Shown here piece by piece: positions 22,637-35,411 of a stretch of 64,000 nucleotides of DNA. The notes under the pieces were generated by a model that was not told where the DNA came from, did not search any database, and was given only the letters and a program-made list of their open reading frames with translations. How positions within the stretch are numbered: position 1 is the first letter of the stretch; the number at the start of each line of letters is the position of its first letter. This DNA is from Sialis fuliginosa (Eukaryota; Arthropoda; Insecta; Megaloptera; Sialidae). The stretch spans positions 310,001-374,000 of the forward strand of contig OY540812.1 in the NCBI GenBank assembly GCA_961205875.1, in the 5' to 3' direction. The position numbers were made by a program, and so were the translations under genes.

Positions 22637-23542
22637 CGCGTATCTTGAAATCCGCGTAAAAATGACCCTAGTGTATAAATAATTGAGCAATGCAATACCT
22701 CAGTATTTCATATTAAAGTGTTAATTAAAAGTAAATGTAAATAAGTCATTGGGGATAATGCACCTTTCACTATAGACATTTTTCAGCCCCTATTTTGCGC
22801 CCTCAATGAAAGGGGTTGCGTTTAACGAGGTATGACAGGATCTCAGCGGGAGCCCCAACACCCCCTCTGTATATAATAAGGGACCAACGACCAATCGAAT
22901 TATTAGTTTCTCACTGACTTCAATTGTTATTGTACATTATTGATAGTTCCATATCATTATATCTGATATACGAAATTAATTATCTTTATGTCGTTTGACG
23001 GCCCCCCCTTTATACAGACAAATTAATTTGCATATAATAATATTACCCATGAGGTATGTTAGAACTGCTGTTAATAAATCAATTAGATTTGTGTTTTTTT
23101 TAAATCTTAATTTATGTTTTCTTCAGTTAAATTAAATGCTTATTTATTTAACTGTATTATCAAACAGAATCAAGTATTAATATATTTGAGGAGGTGAGTT
23201 CCAAAACTCGTTCGTTACATTTTGAAAAGTGATCGAGATGCAGTGGATTTTGAAAGAATTAATATACCTCTAAATATACCTCGTTGTTCTGTCCTGAATC
23301 TTTACCAACAAATAACCATTTTTAATTTCGTTTTTATGTCAAGTTAGTAATGATCATTAGAGATATATTATTTGCTGTAAATTATCACTGAAACACATCA
23401 CCTATATATTATAGGTAACTAATATTTATGTATACACTTTAATAGATATCGTTCTATTTAATAAATTGTGGCGAGGCGTGAAATTTTTAATAAGGGAAGC
23501 ATATTTTGTCAATTCTCTCCCTCCCCAAAAAAAACTAGTTAT
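22637..23542. other. Unclassified stretch
   Basis: A mixed AT-rich sequence with small C-rich patches (GGAGCCCCAACACCCCCTCT near 22,850 and GACGGCCCCCCCTTTATACA near 22,997). No gene or repeat family is recognised. Confidence 0.4.
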
Positions 23543-24329
23543 GAAACACTTTAAATTCATGCTTTTACTTTTTTAAATTCTTATATAAATATTTACATAG
23601 TGACTAAATGATTCTACGTCTTATTTTCTTGTATTTTAGTCGATATTTGTATGACGAGTTGAAGGAAATTTCACTAAAAAATTTTGAATTTTTTATTTCG
23701 TTAAAAGTATGTTTATTGTATAGAAAATGGCCTGAAAAGTTGAATGCTTCAAACCGCAGGTCTGTATCTCAAACCGTTCTCGAGATATAGCCTCTCAAAA
23801 TTTTAGTTTTTTCAAATTTTTGAAGAAAAATGGCCCTAACTTTTGAACGCGTGGTCGGAATTGATTTTAGTCGACGGATTTGAAATCAGCGTGTCAAAAT
23901 CTATGTAATGACATGTATAATACTTTAAAATCCGACAAAAAAATTTTGGTCAAAAATCGACATTTTTTTAAGGTATACCCCTTTGAATTTTTTCGATTTT
24001 TCGCAAAATTTTTTTTTCCGAGTTTTAAGGTATTATACATGTCATTATATAGATTTTGACACGCTGATTTCAAATCCGTCAACTAAAATCAATTCCGACC
24101 ACGCGTTCAAAAGTTATGGCCTTTTTTATCAAAAAATTTGAAAAAACTAAAACTTTTATAGGCTATATCTCGAGAACGGTTTGAGATACAGACCTGCGGT
24201 TTGAAGCATTCAACTTTTGACGCCATTTTCTATACAATAAACATACTTTTAACGAAATCAAAAAATTGAAATTTTTTAGTGAAATTTCCTACAGTGAATC
24301 TCAACTCGTCATACAAATATCGACTAAAA
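23543..24329. mobile_element. F3 foldback element, right end truncated
   Basis: Long arms face each other, 23,613-23,937 and 24,012-24,329, starting TCTACGTCTTATTTTC. They include TCTCGAGATATAGCC, TTTTGAACGCGTGGTCGGAA and AATCAGCGTGTCAAAATC, around a loop of about 75 bp. The right arm stops at GACTAAAAAAC, so the last part of the inverse end is missing. About 70 bp to the left of the arm is shared with the 48.9 kb copy, so the element extends there. Frames inside are palindrome shadows. Confidence 0.85.
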
Positions 24330-24821
24330 AACTTATCGTTCATAAAAAAAATTGGTTGATAATACAGGGAACTATACTACTATAATGATAATATGAGAAA
24401 ATACGGCTAGAATCAATCAGAAATCGATTTGGGCTGTCAGATCTCTTGATAAGTATGAGTATCTATACAAAATGGCAAGTAGGTTTTGAATGGTGTGAAA
24501 AGCCAAGCGCAAGAAAAAAAAACAATAATGAAGAAACGTGCGTGTGTGTTTGTGTGTGTGTTATCTATTCATCTGAAATGCAACCATGGACATTCGTGCA
24601 CTCCCTACCTGTGTAATTCGAGATCATACTGTGACTATCTCTCGTAAGACATCTCGGAAAATGAATATATAAGTAAATGACCGAAACGCATGCGAACGTG
24701 CTTTGACATTTCTAATTTTTCATAACTCCCGGCTTTATTTGCCCATAGATTTATATCTCGCCGATATTTTGATACCCGTGGAGTAAGAAATTGTAAAAAG
24801 AAAAAAAAAAAAAAACGGTAT
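24330..24821. other. Unclassified stretch
   Basis: TTGGGCTGTCAGATCTCTTG near 24,428 is a copy of the short motif at 4.98 and 47.96 kb. A GTGTGTTTGTGTGTGTG microsatellite lies near 24,542 and an A tract near 24,800-24,815. Confidence 0.4.
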
Positions 24822-24945
24822 TATTATTGTTTTTCCGACTTGATTTATTATTATCGTCACTGCTTAGTTGTTATGTTACCTAACGTAACAAAATATAGCC
24901 TATAACCTGGCAAGAGAACGTACCTATGAATTAAAAAAGAAATCA
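24822..24945 (-). mobile_element. Helitron-like fragment next to the satellite
   Basis: In reverse this matches 39.2-39.3 kb: AGGTACGTTCTCTTGCCAGG, TTATAGGCTATATTTTGTTA, CGTTAGGTAACATAACAACT and AAGCAGTGACGATAATA. Neither terminus is kept. Confidence 0.7.
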
Positions 24946-25106
24946 CCCAATATATTGTATTAGAAAAAAAAAATATGGTGCCAACGTCGCCGCGAGATTG
25001 GCCGTTTTGTAACTGCTTCAACTGAATTTCAGTTGTTTCAACAATACGATGGTTGAAACAAGGTTTTATGTTATTTTCAGCCAAAGATAGGGCGTAATAG
25101 ACCATT
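24946..25106. other. Short unique segment before the satellite
   Basis: ATGGTGCCAACGTCGCCGCG and GATTGGCCGTTTTGTAACTG, then AACTGAATTTCAGTTG, a small palindrome. The satellite begins directly after GTAATAGACCATT. Confidence 0.4.
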
Positions 25107-28100
25107 GAATGCGCCTTCGGCTATTATTATGAAATTTAAATTGAAAATTTAACAAATAAGTTGAATAGTTAATATGTCAGCTTGGCGCGATCGAAGAGAC
25201 TTCAGTTTTTTTTCAAAATGAGCTTACACCATTATCTTTAAGACTATCTAATGCCCGAAGACCTTCGAATGCGCCTTCGGCTATTATTATGAAATTTAAA
25301 TTGAAAATTTAACAAATAAGTTGAATAGTTAATATGTCAGCTTGGCGCGATCGAAGAGACTCCAGTTTTTTTTCAAAATGTTGCTTACACCATTATCTTT
25401 AAGACTATCTAATGCCCGAAGACCTTCGAATGCGCCTTCGGCTATTATTATGAAATTTAAATTGAAAATTTAACAAATAAGTTGAATAGTTAATATGTCA
25501 GCTTGGCGCGATCGAAATAAGTTGGATAGTTAATATGAAAATTTAACAAATAAGTTGAATAGTTAATATGTCAGCTTGGCGCGATCGAAGAGACTCCAGT
25601 TTTTTTTCAAAATGTAGCTTACACCATTATCTTTTAGACTATCTAATGCCCGAAGATCTTCGAATGCGCCTTCGGCTATTATTATGAAATTTAAATTGAA
25701 AATTTAACAAATAAGTTGAATAGTTAATATGTCAGCTTGGCGCGATCGAAGAGACTCCAGTTTTTTTTCAAAATGTTGCTTACACCATTATCTTTAAGAC
25801 TATCTAATGCCCGAAGACCTTCGAATGCGCCTTCGGCTATTATTATGAAATTTAAATTGAAAATTTAACAAATAAGTTGAATAGTTAATATGAAAATTTA
25901 ACAAATAAGTTGAATAGTTAATATGTCAGCTTGGCGCGATCGAAGAGACTCCAGTTTTTTTTCAAAATGTAGCTTACACCATTATCTTTAAGACTATCTA
26001 ATGCCCGAAGATCTTCGAATGCGCCTTCGGCTATTATTATGAAATTTAAATTGAAAATTTAACAAATAAGTTGAATAGTTAATATGTCAGCTTGGCGCGA
26101 TCGAAGAGACTCCAGTTTTTTTTCAAAATGTTGCTTACACCATTATCTTTAAGACTATCTAATGCCCGAAGACCTTCGAATGCGCCTTCGGCTATTATTA
26201 TGAAATTTAAATTGAAAATTTAACAAATAAGTTGAATAGTTAATATGAAAATTTAACAAATAAGTTGAATAGTTAATATGTCAGCTTGGCGCGATCGAAG
26301 AGACTCCAGTTTTTTTTCAAAATGTAGCTTACACCATTATCTTTAAGACTATCTAATGCCCGAAGATCTTCGAATGCGCCTTCGGCTATTATTATGAAAT
26401 TTAAATTGAAAATTTAACAAATAAGTTGAATAGTTAATATGAAAATTTAACAAATAAGTTGAATAGTTAATATGTCAGCTTGGCGCGATCGAAGAGACTC
26501 CAGTTTTTTTTCAAAATGTAGCTTACACCATTATCTTTAAGACAATCTAATGCCCGAAGACCTTCGAATGCGCCTTCGGCTATTATTATGAAATTTAAAT
26601 TGAAAATTTAACAAATAAGTTGAATAGTTAATATGTCAGCTTGGCGCGATCGAAATAAGTTGGATAGTTAATATGAAAATTTAACAAATAAGTTGAATAG
26701 TTAATATGTCAGTCTGGCGCGATCGAAGAGACTCCAGTTTTTTTTCAAAATGTAGCTTACACCATTATCTTTTAGACTATCTAATGCCCGAAGACCTTCG
26801 AATGCGCCTTCGGCTATTATTATGAAATTTAAATTGAAAATTTAACAAATAAGTTGAATAGTTAATATGTCAGCTTGGCGCGATCGAAGAGACTCCAGTT
26901 TTTTTTCAAAATGTTGCTTACACCATTATCTTTAAGACTATCTAATGCCCGAAGACCTTCGAATGCGCCTTCGGCTATTATTATGAAATTTAAATTGAAA
27001 ATTTAACAAATAAGTTGAATAGTTAATATGTCAGCTTGGCGCGATCGAAGAGACTCCAGTTTTTTTTCAAAATGTAGCTTACACCATTATCTTTAAGACT
27101 ATCTAATGCCCGAAGACCTTCGAATGCGCCTTCGGCTATTATTATGAAATTTAAATTGAAAATTTAACAAATAAGTTGAATAGTTAATATGTCAGCTTGG
27201 CGCGATCGAAGAGACTCCAGTTTTTTTTCAAAATGTAGCTTACACCATTATCTTTAAGACTATCTAATGCCCGAAGACCTTCGAATGCGCCTTCGGCTAT
27301 TATTATGAAATTTAAATTGAAAATTTAACAAATAAGTTGAATAGTTAATATGTCAGCTTGGCGCGATCGAAGAGACTCCAGTTTTTTTTCAAAATGTAGC
27401 TTACACCATTATCTTTAAGACTATCTAATGCCCGAAGACCTTCGAATGCGCCTTCGGCTATTATTATGAAATTTAAATTGAAAATTTAACAAATAAGTTG
27501 AATAGTTAATATGAAAATTTAACAAATAAGTTGAATAGGTTATATGTCAGCTTGGCGCGATCGAAGAGACTCCAGTTTTTTTTCAAAATGTAGCTTACAC
27601 CATTATCTTTAAGACTATCTAATGCCCGAAGACCTTCGAATGCGCCTTCGGCTATTATTATGAAATTTAAATTGAAAATTTAACAAATAAGTTGAATAGT
27701 TAATATGTCAGCTTGGCGCGATTGATGAGACTCCAGTTTTTTTTCAAAATGTAGCTTACACCATTATCTTTAAGACAATCTAATGCCCGAAGACCTTCGA
27801 ATGCTCCTTCGGCTATTATTATGAAATTTAAATTGAAAATTTAACAAATAAGTTGGATAGTTAATATGAAAATTTAACAAATAAGTTGAATAGTTAATAT
27901 GTCAGCTTGGCGCGATCGAAGAGACTCCAGTTTTTTTTCAAAATGTAGCTTACACCATTATCTTTAAGACTATCTAATGCCCGAAGACCTTCGAATGCGC
28001 CTTCGGCTATTATTATGAAATTTAAATTGAAAATTTAACAAATAAGTTGAATAGTTAATATGAAAATTTAACAAATAAGTTGAATAGGTTATATGTCAGC

Positions 28101-31100
28101 TTGGCGCGATCGAAGAGACTCCAGTTTTTTTTCAAAATGTAGCTTACACCATTATCTTTAAGACTATCTAATGCCCGAAGACCTTCGAATGCGCCTTCGG
28201 CTATTATTATGAAATTTAAATTGAAAATTTAACAAATAAGTTGAATAGTTAATATGTCAGCTTGGCGCGATTGATGAGACTCCAGTTTTTTTTCAAAATG
28301 TAGCTTACACCATTATCTTTAAGACAATCTAATGCCCGAAGACCTTCGAATGCGCCTTCGGCTATTATTATGAAATTTAAATTGAAAATTTAACAAATAA
28401 GTTGAATAGTTAATATGTCAGCTTGGCGCGATCGAAGAGACTCCAGTTTTTTTTCAAAATGTAGCTTACACCATTATCTTTAAGACTATCTAATGCCCGA
28501 AGACCTTCGAATGCGCCTTCGGCTATTATTATGAAATTTAAATTGAAAATTTAACAAATAAGTTGAATAGTTAATATGAAAATTTAACAAATGAGTTGAA
28601 TAGTTAATATGTCAGCTTGGCGCGTTCGAAGAGACTCCAGTTTTTTTTCAAAATGTAGCTTACACTATTATCTTTAAGACTATCTAATGCCCGAAGACCT
28701 TCGAATGCGCCTTCGGCTATTATTATGAAATTTAAATTGAAAATTTAACAAATAAGTTGAATAGTTAATATGTCAGCTTGGCGCGTTCGAAGAGACTCCA
28801 GTTTTTTTTCAAAATGTAGCTTACACTATTATCTTTAAGACTATCTAATGCCCGAAGACCTTCGAATGCGCCTTCAGCTATTATTATGAAATTTAAATTG
28901 AAAATTTAACAAATAAGTTGAATAGTTAATATGTCAGCTTGGCGCGATCGAAGAGACTCCAGTTTTTTTTCAAAATGTAGCTTACACCATTATCTTTAAG
29001 ACTATCTAATGCCCGAAGACCTTCGAATGCGCCTTCGGCTATTATTATGAAATTTAAATTGAAAATTTAACAAATAAGTTGAATAGTTAATATGTCAGCT
29101 TGGCGCGATTGAAGAGACTCCAGTTTTTTTTCAAAATGTAGCTTACACCATTATCTTTAAGACAATCTAATGCCCGAAGACCTTCGAATGCTCCTTCGGC
29201 TATTATTATGAAATTTAAATTGAAAATTTAACAAATAAGTTGGATAGTTAATATGAAAATTTAACAAATAAGTTGAATAGTTAATATGTCAGCTTGGCGC
29301 GATCGAAGAGACTCCAGTTTTTTTTCAAAATGTAGCTTACACCATTATCTTTAAGACTATCTAATGCCCGAAGACCTTCGAATGCGCCTTCGGCTATTAT
29401 TATGAAATTTAAATTGAAAATTTAACAAATAAGTTGAATAGTTAATATGAAAATTTAACAAATAAGTTGAATAGTTAATATGTCAGCTTGGCGCGATCGA
29501 AGAGACTCCAGTTTTTTTTCAAAATGTAGCTTACACCATTATCTTTAAGACAATCTAATGCCCGAAGACCTTCGAATGCTCCTTCGGCTATTATTATGAA
29601 ATTTAAATTGAAAATTTAACAAATAAGTTGGATAGTTAATATGAAAATTTAACAAATAAGTTGAATAGTTAATATGTCAGCTTGGCGCGATCGAAGAGAC
29701 TCCAGTTTTTTTTCAAAATGTAGCTTACACCATTATCTTTAAGACTATCTAATGCCCGAAGACCTTCGAATGCTCCTTCGGCTATTATTATGAAATTTAA
29801 ATTGAAAATTTAACAAATAAGTTGGATAGTTAATATGAAAATTTAACAAATAAGTTGAATAGTTAATATGTCAGCTTGGCGCGATCGAAGAGACTCCAGT
29901 TTTTTTTCAAAATGTAGCTTACACCATTATCTTTAAGACTATCTAATGCCCGAAGACCTTCGAATGCGCCTTCGGCTATTATTATGAAATTTAAATTGAA
30001 AGTTTAACAAATAAGTTGAATAGTTAATATGAAAATTTAACAAATAAGTTGAATAGTTAATATGTCAGCTTGGCGCGATCGAAGAGACTCCAGTTTTTTT
30101 TCAAAATGTAGCTTACACCATTATCTTTAAGACTATCTAATGCCCGAAGACCTTCGAATGCGCCTTCGGCTATTATTATGAAATTTAAATTGAAAATTTA
30201 ACAAATAAGTTGAATAGTTAATATGAAAATTTAACAAATAAGTTGAATAGTTAATATGTCAGCTTGGCGCGATCGAAGAGACTCCAGTTTTTTTTCAAAA
30301 TGTAGCTTACACCATTATCTTTAAGACTATCTAATGCCCGAAGACCTTCGAATGCTCCTTCGGCTATTATCATGAAATTTAAATTGAAAATTTAACAAAT
30401 AAGTTGAATAGTTAATATGAAAATTTAACAAATAAGTTGAATAGTTAATATGTCAGCTTGGCACGATCGAAGAGACTTCAGTTTTTTTTCAAAATGTAGC
30501 TTACACTATTATCTTTAAGACTATCTAATGCCCGAAGACCTTCGAATGCGCCTTCGGCTATTATTATGAAATTTAAATTGAAAATTTAACAAATAAGTTG
30601 AATAGTTAATATGTCAGCTTGGCGCGATCGAAGAGACTCCAGTTTTTTTTCAAAATGTAGCTTACACCATTATCTTTAAGACAATCTAATGCCCGAAGAC
30701 CTTCGAATGCGCCTTCGGCTATTATTATGAAATTTAAATTGAAAATTTAACAAATAAGTTGAATAGTTAATATGAAAATTTAACAAATAAGTTGAATAGT
30801 TAATATGTCAGCTTGGCGCGATCGAAGAGACTCCAGTTTTTTTTCAAAATGTAGCTTACACCATTATCTTTAAGACAATCTAATGCCCGAAGACCTTCGA
30901 ATGCGCCTTCGGCTATTATTATGAAATTTAAATTGAAAATTTAACAAATAAGTTGAATAGTTAATATGTCAGCTTGGCGCGATCGAAGAGACTCCAGTTT
31001 TTTTTCAAAATGTAGCTTACACCATTATCTTTAAGACTATCTAATGCCCGAAGACCTTCGAATGCGCCTTCGGCTATTATTATGAAATTTAAATTGAAAA

Positions 31101-33874
31101 TTTAACAAATAAGTTGAATAGTTAATATGAAAATTTAACAAATAAGTTGAATAGTTAATATGTCAGCTTGGCACGATCGAAGAGACTTCAGTTTTTTTTC
31201 AAAATGTAGCTTACACTATTATCTTTAAGACTATCTAATGCCCGAAGACCTTCGAATGCGCCTTCGGCTATTATTATGAAATTTAAATTGAAAATTTAAC
31301 AAATAAGTTGAATAGTTAATATGTCAGCTTGGCGCGATCGAAGAGACTCCAGTTTTTTTTCAAAATGTAGCTTACACCATTATCTTTAAGACTATCTAAT
31401 GCCCGAAGACCTTCGAGTGCGCCTTCGGCTATTATTATGAAATTTAAATTGAAAATTTAACAAATAAGTTGAATAGTTAATATGAAAATTTAACAAATAA
31501 GTTGAATAGTTAATATGAAAATTTAACAAATAAGTTGAATAGTTAATATGTCAGCTTGGCGCGATCGAAGAGACTCCAGTTTTTTTTCAAAATGTAGCTT
31601 ACACCATTATCTTGAAGACAATCTAATGCCCGAAGACCTTCGAATGCGCCTTCGGTTATTATTATGAAATTTAAATTGAAAATTTAACAAATAAGTTGAA
31701 TAGTTAATATGAAAATTTAACAAATAAGTTGAATAGTTAAAATGTCAGCTTGGCGCGATCGAAGAGACTTCAGTTTTTTTTCAAAATGTAGCTTACACCA
31801 TTATCTTTAAGACTATCTAATGCCCGAAGACCTTCGAATGCGCCTTCGGCTATTATTATGAAATTTAAATTGAAAATTTAACAAATAAGTTGAATAGTTA
31901 ATATGTCAGCTTGGCGCGATCGAAGAGACTCCAGTTTTTTTTCAAAATGTAGCTTACACCATTATCTTTAAGACAATCTAATGCCCGAAGACCTTCGAAT
32001 GCTCCTTCGGCTATTATTATGAAATTTAAATTGAAAATTTAACAAATAAGTTGAATAGTTAATATGTCAGCTTGGCGCGATCGAAGAGACTCCAGTTTTT
32101 TTTCAAAATGTAGCTTACACCATTATCTTTAAGACAATCTAATGCCCGAAGACCTTCAAATGCGCCTTCGGCTATTATTATGAAATTTAAATTGAAAATT
32201 TAACAAATAAGTTGGATAGTTAATATGAAAATTTAACAAATAAGTTGAATAGTTAATATGTCAGCTTGGCGCGATCGAAGAGACTCCAGTTTTTTTTCAA
32301 AATGTAGCTTACACCATTATCTTTAAGACTATCTAATGCCCGAAGACCTTCGAATGCGCCTTCGGCTATTATTATGAAATTTAAATTGAAAATTTAACAA
32401 ATAAGTTGAATAGTTAATATGTCAGCTTGGCGCGATCGAAGAGACTCCAGTTTTTTTTCAAAATGTAGCTTACACCATTATCTTTAAGACTATCTAATGC
32501 CCGAAGACCTTCGAATGCGCCTTCGGCTATTATTATGAAATTTAAATTGAAAATTTAACAAATAAGTTGAATAGTTAATATGAAAATTTAACAAATAAGT
32601 TGAATAGTTAATATGTCAGCTTGGCGCGATCGAAGAGACTCCAGTTTTTTTTTCAAAATGTAGCTTACACCATTATCTTTAAGACTATCTAATGCCCGAA
32701 GACCTTCGAATGCGCCTTCGGCTATTATTATGAAATTTAAATTGAAAATTTAACAAATAAGTTGAATAGTTAATATGTCAGCTTGGCGCGATCGAAGAGA
32801 CTCCAGTTTTTTTTCAAAATGTAGCTTACACCATTATCTTTAAGACAATCTAATGCCCGAAGACCTTCGAATGCTCCTTCGGCTATTATTATGAAATTTA
32901 AATTGAAAATTTAACAAATAAGTTGGATAGTTAATATGAAAATTTAACAAATAAGTTGAATAGTTAATATGTCAGCTTGGCGCGATCGAGGAGACTTCAG
33001 TTTTTTTTTTAAATATAGCTTACACCATTATCTTTAAGACTATCTAATGCCCGAAGACCTTCGAATGCGCCTTCGGCTATTATTATGAAATTTAAATTGA
33101 AAATTTAACAAATAAGTTGAATAGTTAATATGTCAGCTTGGCGCGATCGAAGAGACTCCAGTTTTTTTTCAAAATGTAGCTTACACCATTATCTTTAAGA
33201 CTATCTAATGCCCGAAGACCTTCGAATGCGCCTTCGGCTATTATTATGAAATTTAAATTGAAAATTTAACAAATAAGTTGAATAGTTAATATGAAAATTT
33301 AACAAATAAGTTGAATAGTTAATATGTCAGCTTGGCGCGATCGAAGAGACTCCAGTTTTTTTTCAAAATGTAGCTTACACCATTATCTTTAAGACTATCT
33401 AATGCCCGAAGACCTTCGAATGCGCCTTCGGCTATTATTATGAAATTTAAATTGAAAATTTAACAAATAAGTTGAATAGTTAATATGTCAGCTTGGCGCG
33501 ATCGAAGAGACTCCAGTTTTTTTTCAAAATGTAGCTTACACCATTATCTTTAAGACAATCTAATGCCCGAAGACCTTCGAATGCTCCTTCGGCTATTATT
33601 ATGAAATTTAAATTGAAAATTTAACAAATAAGTTGGATAGTTAATATGAAAATTTAACAAATAAGTTGAATAGTTAATATGTCAGCTTGGCGCGATCGAG
33701 GAGACTTCAGTTTTTTTTTTAAATATAGCTTACACCATTATCTTTAAGACTATCTAATGCCCGAAGACCTTCGAATGCGCCTTCGGCTATTATTAAGAAA
33801 TTTAAATTGAAAATTTAACAAATAAGTTGAATAGTTAATATGTCAGCTTGGCGCGATCGAAGAGACTCCAGTTT
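25107..33874 (+). repeat. Satellite array, about 49 monomers of 161 or 194 bp
   Basis: The basic monomer of 161 bp runs CGAATGCGCCTTCGGCTATT, ATTATGAAATTTAAATTGAA, ATAAGTTGAATAGTTAATAT, GTCAGCTTGGCGCGATCGAA, GAGACTCCAG, a T8 tract, then CACCATTATCTTTAAGACTA and TGCCCGAAGACCTT. The 194-bp form repeats GAAAATTTAACAAATAAGTT plus 13 more bases; one monomer near 31,460 has this block three times. Monomers are mostly over 95% alike by eye. Sparse variants (GCTCCTTCGG, GGCACGATCG, AATAGGTTATATG) recur in blocks. There is no open frame. It is a non-coding satellite; a role in chromatin is possible but unseen. Confidence 0.97.
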
Positions 33875-33970
33875 AAGATAACCGATTATGTTTTTCTTTA
33901 AATTTGAAATCTGTTGTAAGCGATTCTAGCCTTTAGGGTGCCAGACGAGTTCTGCAAGCGATTGTACATA
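33875..33970 (+). repeat. Module flanking the satellite, second copy at 40.37 kb
   Basis: AAGATAACCGATTATGTTTT, then AGCGATTCTAGCCTTTAGGG, TGCCAGACGAGTTCTGCAAG and CGATTGTACA. The copy at 40,365-40,450 keeps AGCGATTCTAGCCTTTAGGG and the following 20 bases almost unchanged. No ends or function are known. Confidence 0.7.
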
Positions 33971-34321
33971 CATACTGTTATTTTATTTATATATCTTGAG
34001 AATATATATATGATAGTTATACTAAACTACTGACATTAATATTATGTATGTAGATATAATATAAATTATTATTTTATGAGAAATTGAAATAAGTACTCAG
34101 GAAGATTGTTAAAACAATAATAATTACTTAATAAGTAAATTATATATGTATAGAATAAAGTATCTACACGTATATATGTATGTTATATCTCGTATGGGAA
34201 ACTGTAATATATAATTATTCAATATAAACATTCATATGAAGTACCTTCATATATATTATATACAATACAAATAAAATTACAATTTCACATATACAATACA
34301 ATAGTAAATATAAAATGTAAT
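33971..34321. other. AT-rich stretch, nothing recognised
   Basis: Mostly TATA-type low complexity. No signals are recognised. Confidence 0.5.
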
Positions 34322-34980
34322 TGCACCAGTTATGGCCGCTATAACAGCAAGTTTTTATTTTTTTTTGGATCAATGGGCTTGTTTTTTTGTAAATCTCATC
34401 AACTCATGTTACTAATAAAACAAGTAACTCTTTATTTAATCAATTTAATTATCAAAGTCCGCAAATATAGTTTGTTTTTATAAATTATAGCCTTTTATTT
34501 TGTTTATGTTTTTTCTCCAGTAATTGATAAAGTAAAACCAGTAATGAGCACGCAGTGATGGACACTTGCTAATGATAAGTACTACGATACAAAATGTACA
34601 GTAATGTCTGGTATTATAAAGGAGCTCACAAAATTAGTTAGCTTGCAAGCACTTTCAAATGGGGTATTAATTTTGTACTATTATCTATGGAATTTAGAGC
34701 AGTGACACTTCAACTAATTGTAACATAGTTGGCATCTTTCACCGTACAAAATAATTTTCATAATATCAACCACTGTTTTAATACCGTTGGTATTTACCTA
34801 CAACGTGAAACTTGTCAAACTCTTCAACAAACTCCAAAAGAACTGTCATATAAGTTTGATATATATCTCATTTGAGAGTGCTTGCAAGCTAGCAAATTTG
34901 CTAGCTCCTTTATATAATTATGATTCAGTAATTGCAGTATGTATATAATCAAATATCAACAAATATTTGTAATTTAATAT
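34322..34980 (-). mobile_element. F1 element with an F2 element inside
   Basis: F1 starts at TGCACCAGTTATGGCCGCTA and continues with AACTCATGTTACTAATAAAA, GTAATGAGCACGCAGTGATG and TAATGATAAGTACTACGATA. F2 interrupts it at 34,603. F1 resumes with AATTATGATTCAGTAATTGC and AAATATCAACAAATATTTGT. The F1 portion normally lying between these two points is missing, so the insertion came with a deletion. Confidence 0.8.
34603..34910 (+). mobile_element. F2 element nested in F1
   Basis: The left is GGTATTATAAAGGAGCTCAC, then TTAGCTTGCAAGCACTTTCA. The right is TGAGAGTGCTTGCAAGCTAG, then GCTAGCTCCTTTATA. The inverted ends can be extended to TATAAAGGAGCT / AGCTCCTTTATA. A stop (TAG) breaks the frame that is open in the copies at 13.4 and 38.5 kb. 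Confidence 0.85.
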
Positions 34981-35129
34981 AGTGAGGTTAGGTTATGAGA
35001 TAATGCTTACAGTAGTTACTTACACGGTATAAAGATACGTTATTGGTTTCTTTGTCGGCACACCCTATATCAATTATGAATAAATAGCATCAATTTTCTT
35101 GAACATTAACCGGTAGCCGTCGATAGAAA
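34981..35129. other. Low-copy stretch upstream of a possible first exon
   Basis: ACACGGTATAAAGATACGTT contains a TATAAAG box-like sequence near 35,020, about 110 bp before the ATG at 35,130. No repeat family is recognised. A promoter is possible but not shown. Confidence 0.2.
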
Positions 35130-35186
35130 ATGGTTATAATAGAAGAAGAATTAATCGAATTGATACGCTTGTTATATCGACAAAAG
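35130..35186 (+). CDS. Possible short first coding exon (hypothetical)
   Basis: An ATG in a favourable context (GAAAATGG) opens 19 codons, MVIIEEELIELIRLLYRQK. They end exactly at CAAAAG|GTAACT, a good splice-donor-like site. The acidic-then-hydrophobic start recalls the first helix of insect MADF-domain proteins, but the match is far too short to claim. Such a pattern can arise by chance in 64 kb, and no matching downstream exon was found. Confidence 0.18.
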
Positions 35187-35411
35187 GTAACTGCTTTTGT
35201 GTACAGGATATGCATAATACGAAATAAAACGTACAAAATTGGGGCTTGTTAAAGGTATTTGCATTTTAATTGTTTTGTTTGTTGTGGGTAAATACATATA
35301 TCAAATAAAAATATATAAGTAACCATCACAGTTTATCGACAGGCGGAAATTATGTTTTAATTTAAGTAATATCTATATTAACTACTTATGCAGTTATCCA
35401 TATCTGATATT
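35187..35411. other. Low-copy stretch, nothing recognised
   Basis: AATACGAAATAAAACGTACA and GTTTATCGACAGGCGGAAAT are seen here. It could be intron if the exon before it is real. Confidence 0.25.

Noticed and set aside
25107-33874. Regular repeats reminiscent of a CRISPR array
   Set aside because: The repeats are head-to-tail monomers of 161/194 bp without unique spacers or cas genes, in an animal-type genome. It is a satellite.
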